Part shown: piece by piece, positions 63,476-64,000 of the stretch
Layout: each line of letters starts with the position of its first letter
How positions within the stretch are numbered: the first letter of the stretch is position 1
Assembly (NCBI GenBank): GCA_012932295.1
Contig: JAAONU010000001.1
Location: forward strand, 40,224,780 to 40,288,779
Reading direction: 5' to 3'
Source: Cyclina sinensis
Taxonomy: Eukaryota; Mollusca; Bivalvia; Venerida; Veneridae
Length of the DNA: 64,000 nucleotides
Notes under the pieces: generated by a model
Database searches by the model: none
The model's input: the letters and a program-made list of their open reading frames with translations, nothing else
What the model was told of the DNA's origin: nothing
Made by a program: the position numbers and the translations under genes

Positions 63476-64000
63476 CCTTCAGCCTATTATTATGTTCTTA
63501 CTTTAAAACATATCAAACTGTTTAATACCTGGTAAGAACCCAAACCAGTGATGACAAACAACAAAAAGTACAGATGCTACCGTTACTTTGTGACTCATTA
63601 TCAAACACAAGACAACAAACACTTAATGTGTTAAGACCTTATCTAAAATCATGAAAGCAAACAAAAGAACAGTCTTTGTTAAGAAAATCAAGTGGCAGTC
63701 AGATGACAAAACAGTGTCAATACATGCTAAACAAGATGTTTTGTCTGGAATAAATATCACCAGAAGGAACAGAGAAATAGTATTTTATATATTCAATCAT
63801 CATTACAAGGAATTCCATCCAAAGCAGTGAAAAAGTTTTCTTCCAATCATGTGACAGACTTGCTTTTTTCGTAATAATATTCTTCTTTTTTTTTACTGCA
63901 TTTTATTTCAAATCAAATTTATCTTTTCAAGGAAAAAGAAATGTGGGCCCAGAATACACTAAAACTGTGTTTCATGGTCATCTTCACTACTGCTTTCTTT

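Noticed and set aside
63937..64000. Possible first exon with ATG on the minus strand
   Set aside because: The short peptide (MTMKHSFSVFWAHISF..) is followed by a stop and has no clear donor or signal-peptide cleavage pattern.

Overview
This window is intron-rich nuclear DNA from an animal, very probably a bivalve mollusc of the venerid clam type. The inference rests on the AT-rich background, long introns with GT..AG borders, EGF/LamG/HYR/sushi/GCC extracellular modules, and many copies of 'gtgaccttgacctt...ggcataactctg...acggacgga' dispersed repeats. I cannot name the species. There are no bacterial features.

One gene fills about 56 kb on the minus strand (62473 down to 6638). I rebuilt 43 coding exons by finding reverse-strand AG/GT borders and checking codon phase. 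All 43 join in one frame: 6,922 nt, giving 2,306 residues and a TAG stop at 6638-6640. The N-terminus lies beyond the window. From N to C the visible protein has: EGF-like modules, a PAN/apple-like domain, an unassigned Cys-rich stretch, a run of EGF-like modules, a LamG/pentraxin-like jelly roll on three exons, a HYR domain on two exons, a sushi (CCP) domain, an unassigned module with a basic furin-like site (KRRRRQ), 17 consecutive six-cysteine GCC2/GCC3 (ephrin-receptor-like) modules each on its own phase 1-1 exon of 159-177 bp, two EGF modules, one transmembrane helix, and a 78-residue cytoplasmic tail built partly from a 27-nt micro-exon. It reads as a large type I cell-surface adhesion or receptor protein. 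The module set recalls SVEP1 and SCUBE proteins, but I know no named protein with this order and GCC count, so I give no symbol.

At the left edge the end of a second gene lies on the plus strand: a short exon end at 1-23 and a terminal coding exon at 379-500, with an AATAAA at 1114-1119. The two genes converge. The 3.7 kb between them holds a GC-rich Harbinger-like transposon fragment (about 1265-2420) and two short elements flanked by TTAA.

The introns carry nearly all the repeats: a nested pair of hAT-like elements (16669-18775, inner copy with perfect 8-bp target duplications), two inverted TTAA-flanked MITEs around a single LamG exon, a near-identical 146-bp tandem array (35703-37101), a roughly 44-bp array (34217-35140), short tandem arrays abutting splice donors (47637-48042 and 18904-19013), a perfect 38-bp-arm hairpin (15316-15421), poly-G tracts up to 33 G (56146-56530), a TGTAY microsatellite, tRNA-headed SINEs and several arrays of the common bivalve dispersed repeat.
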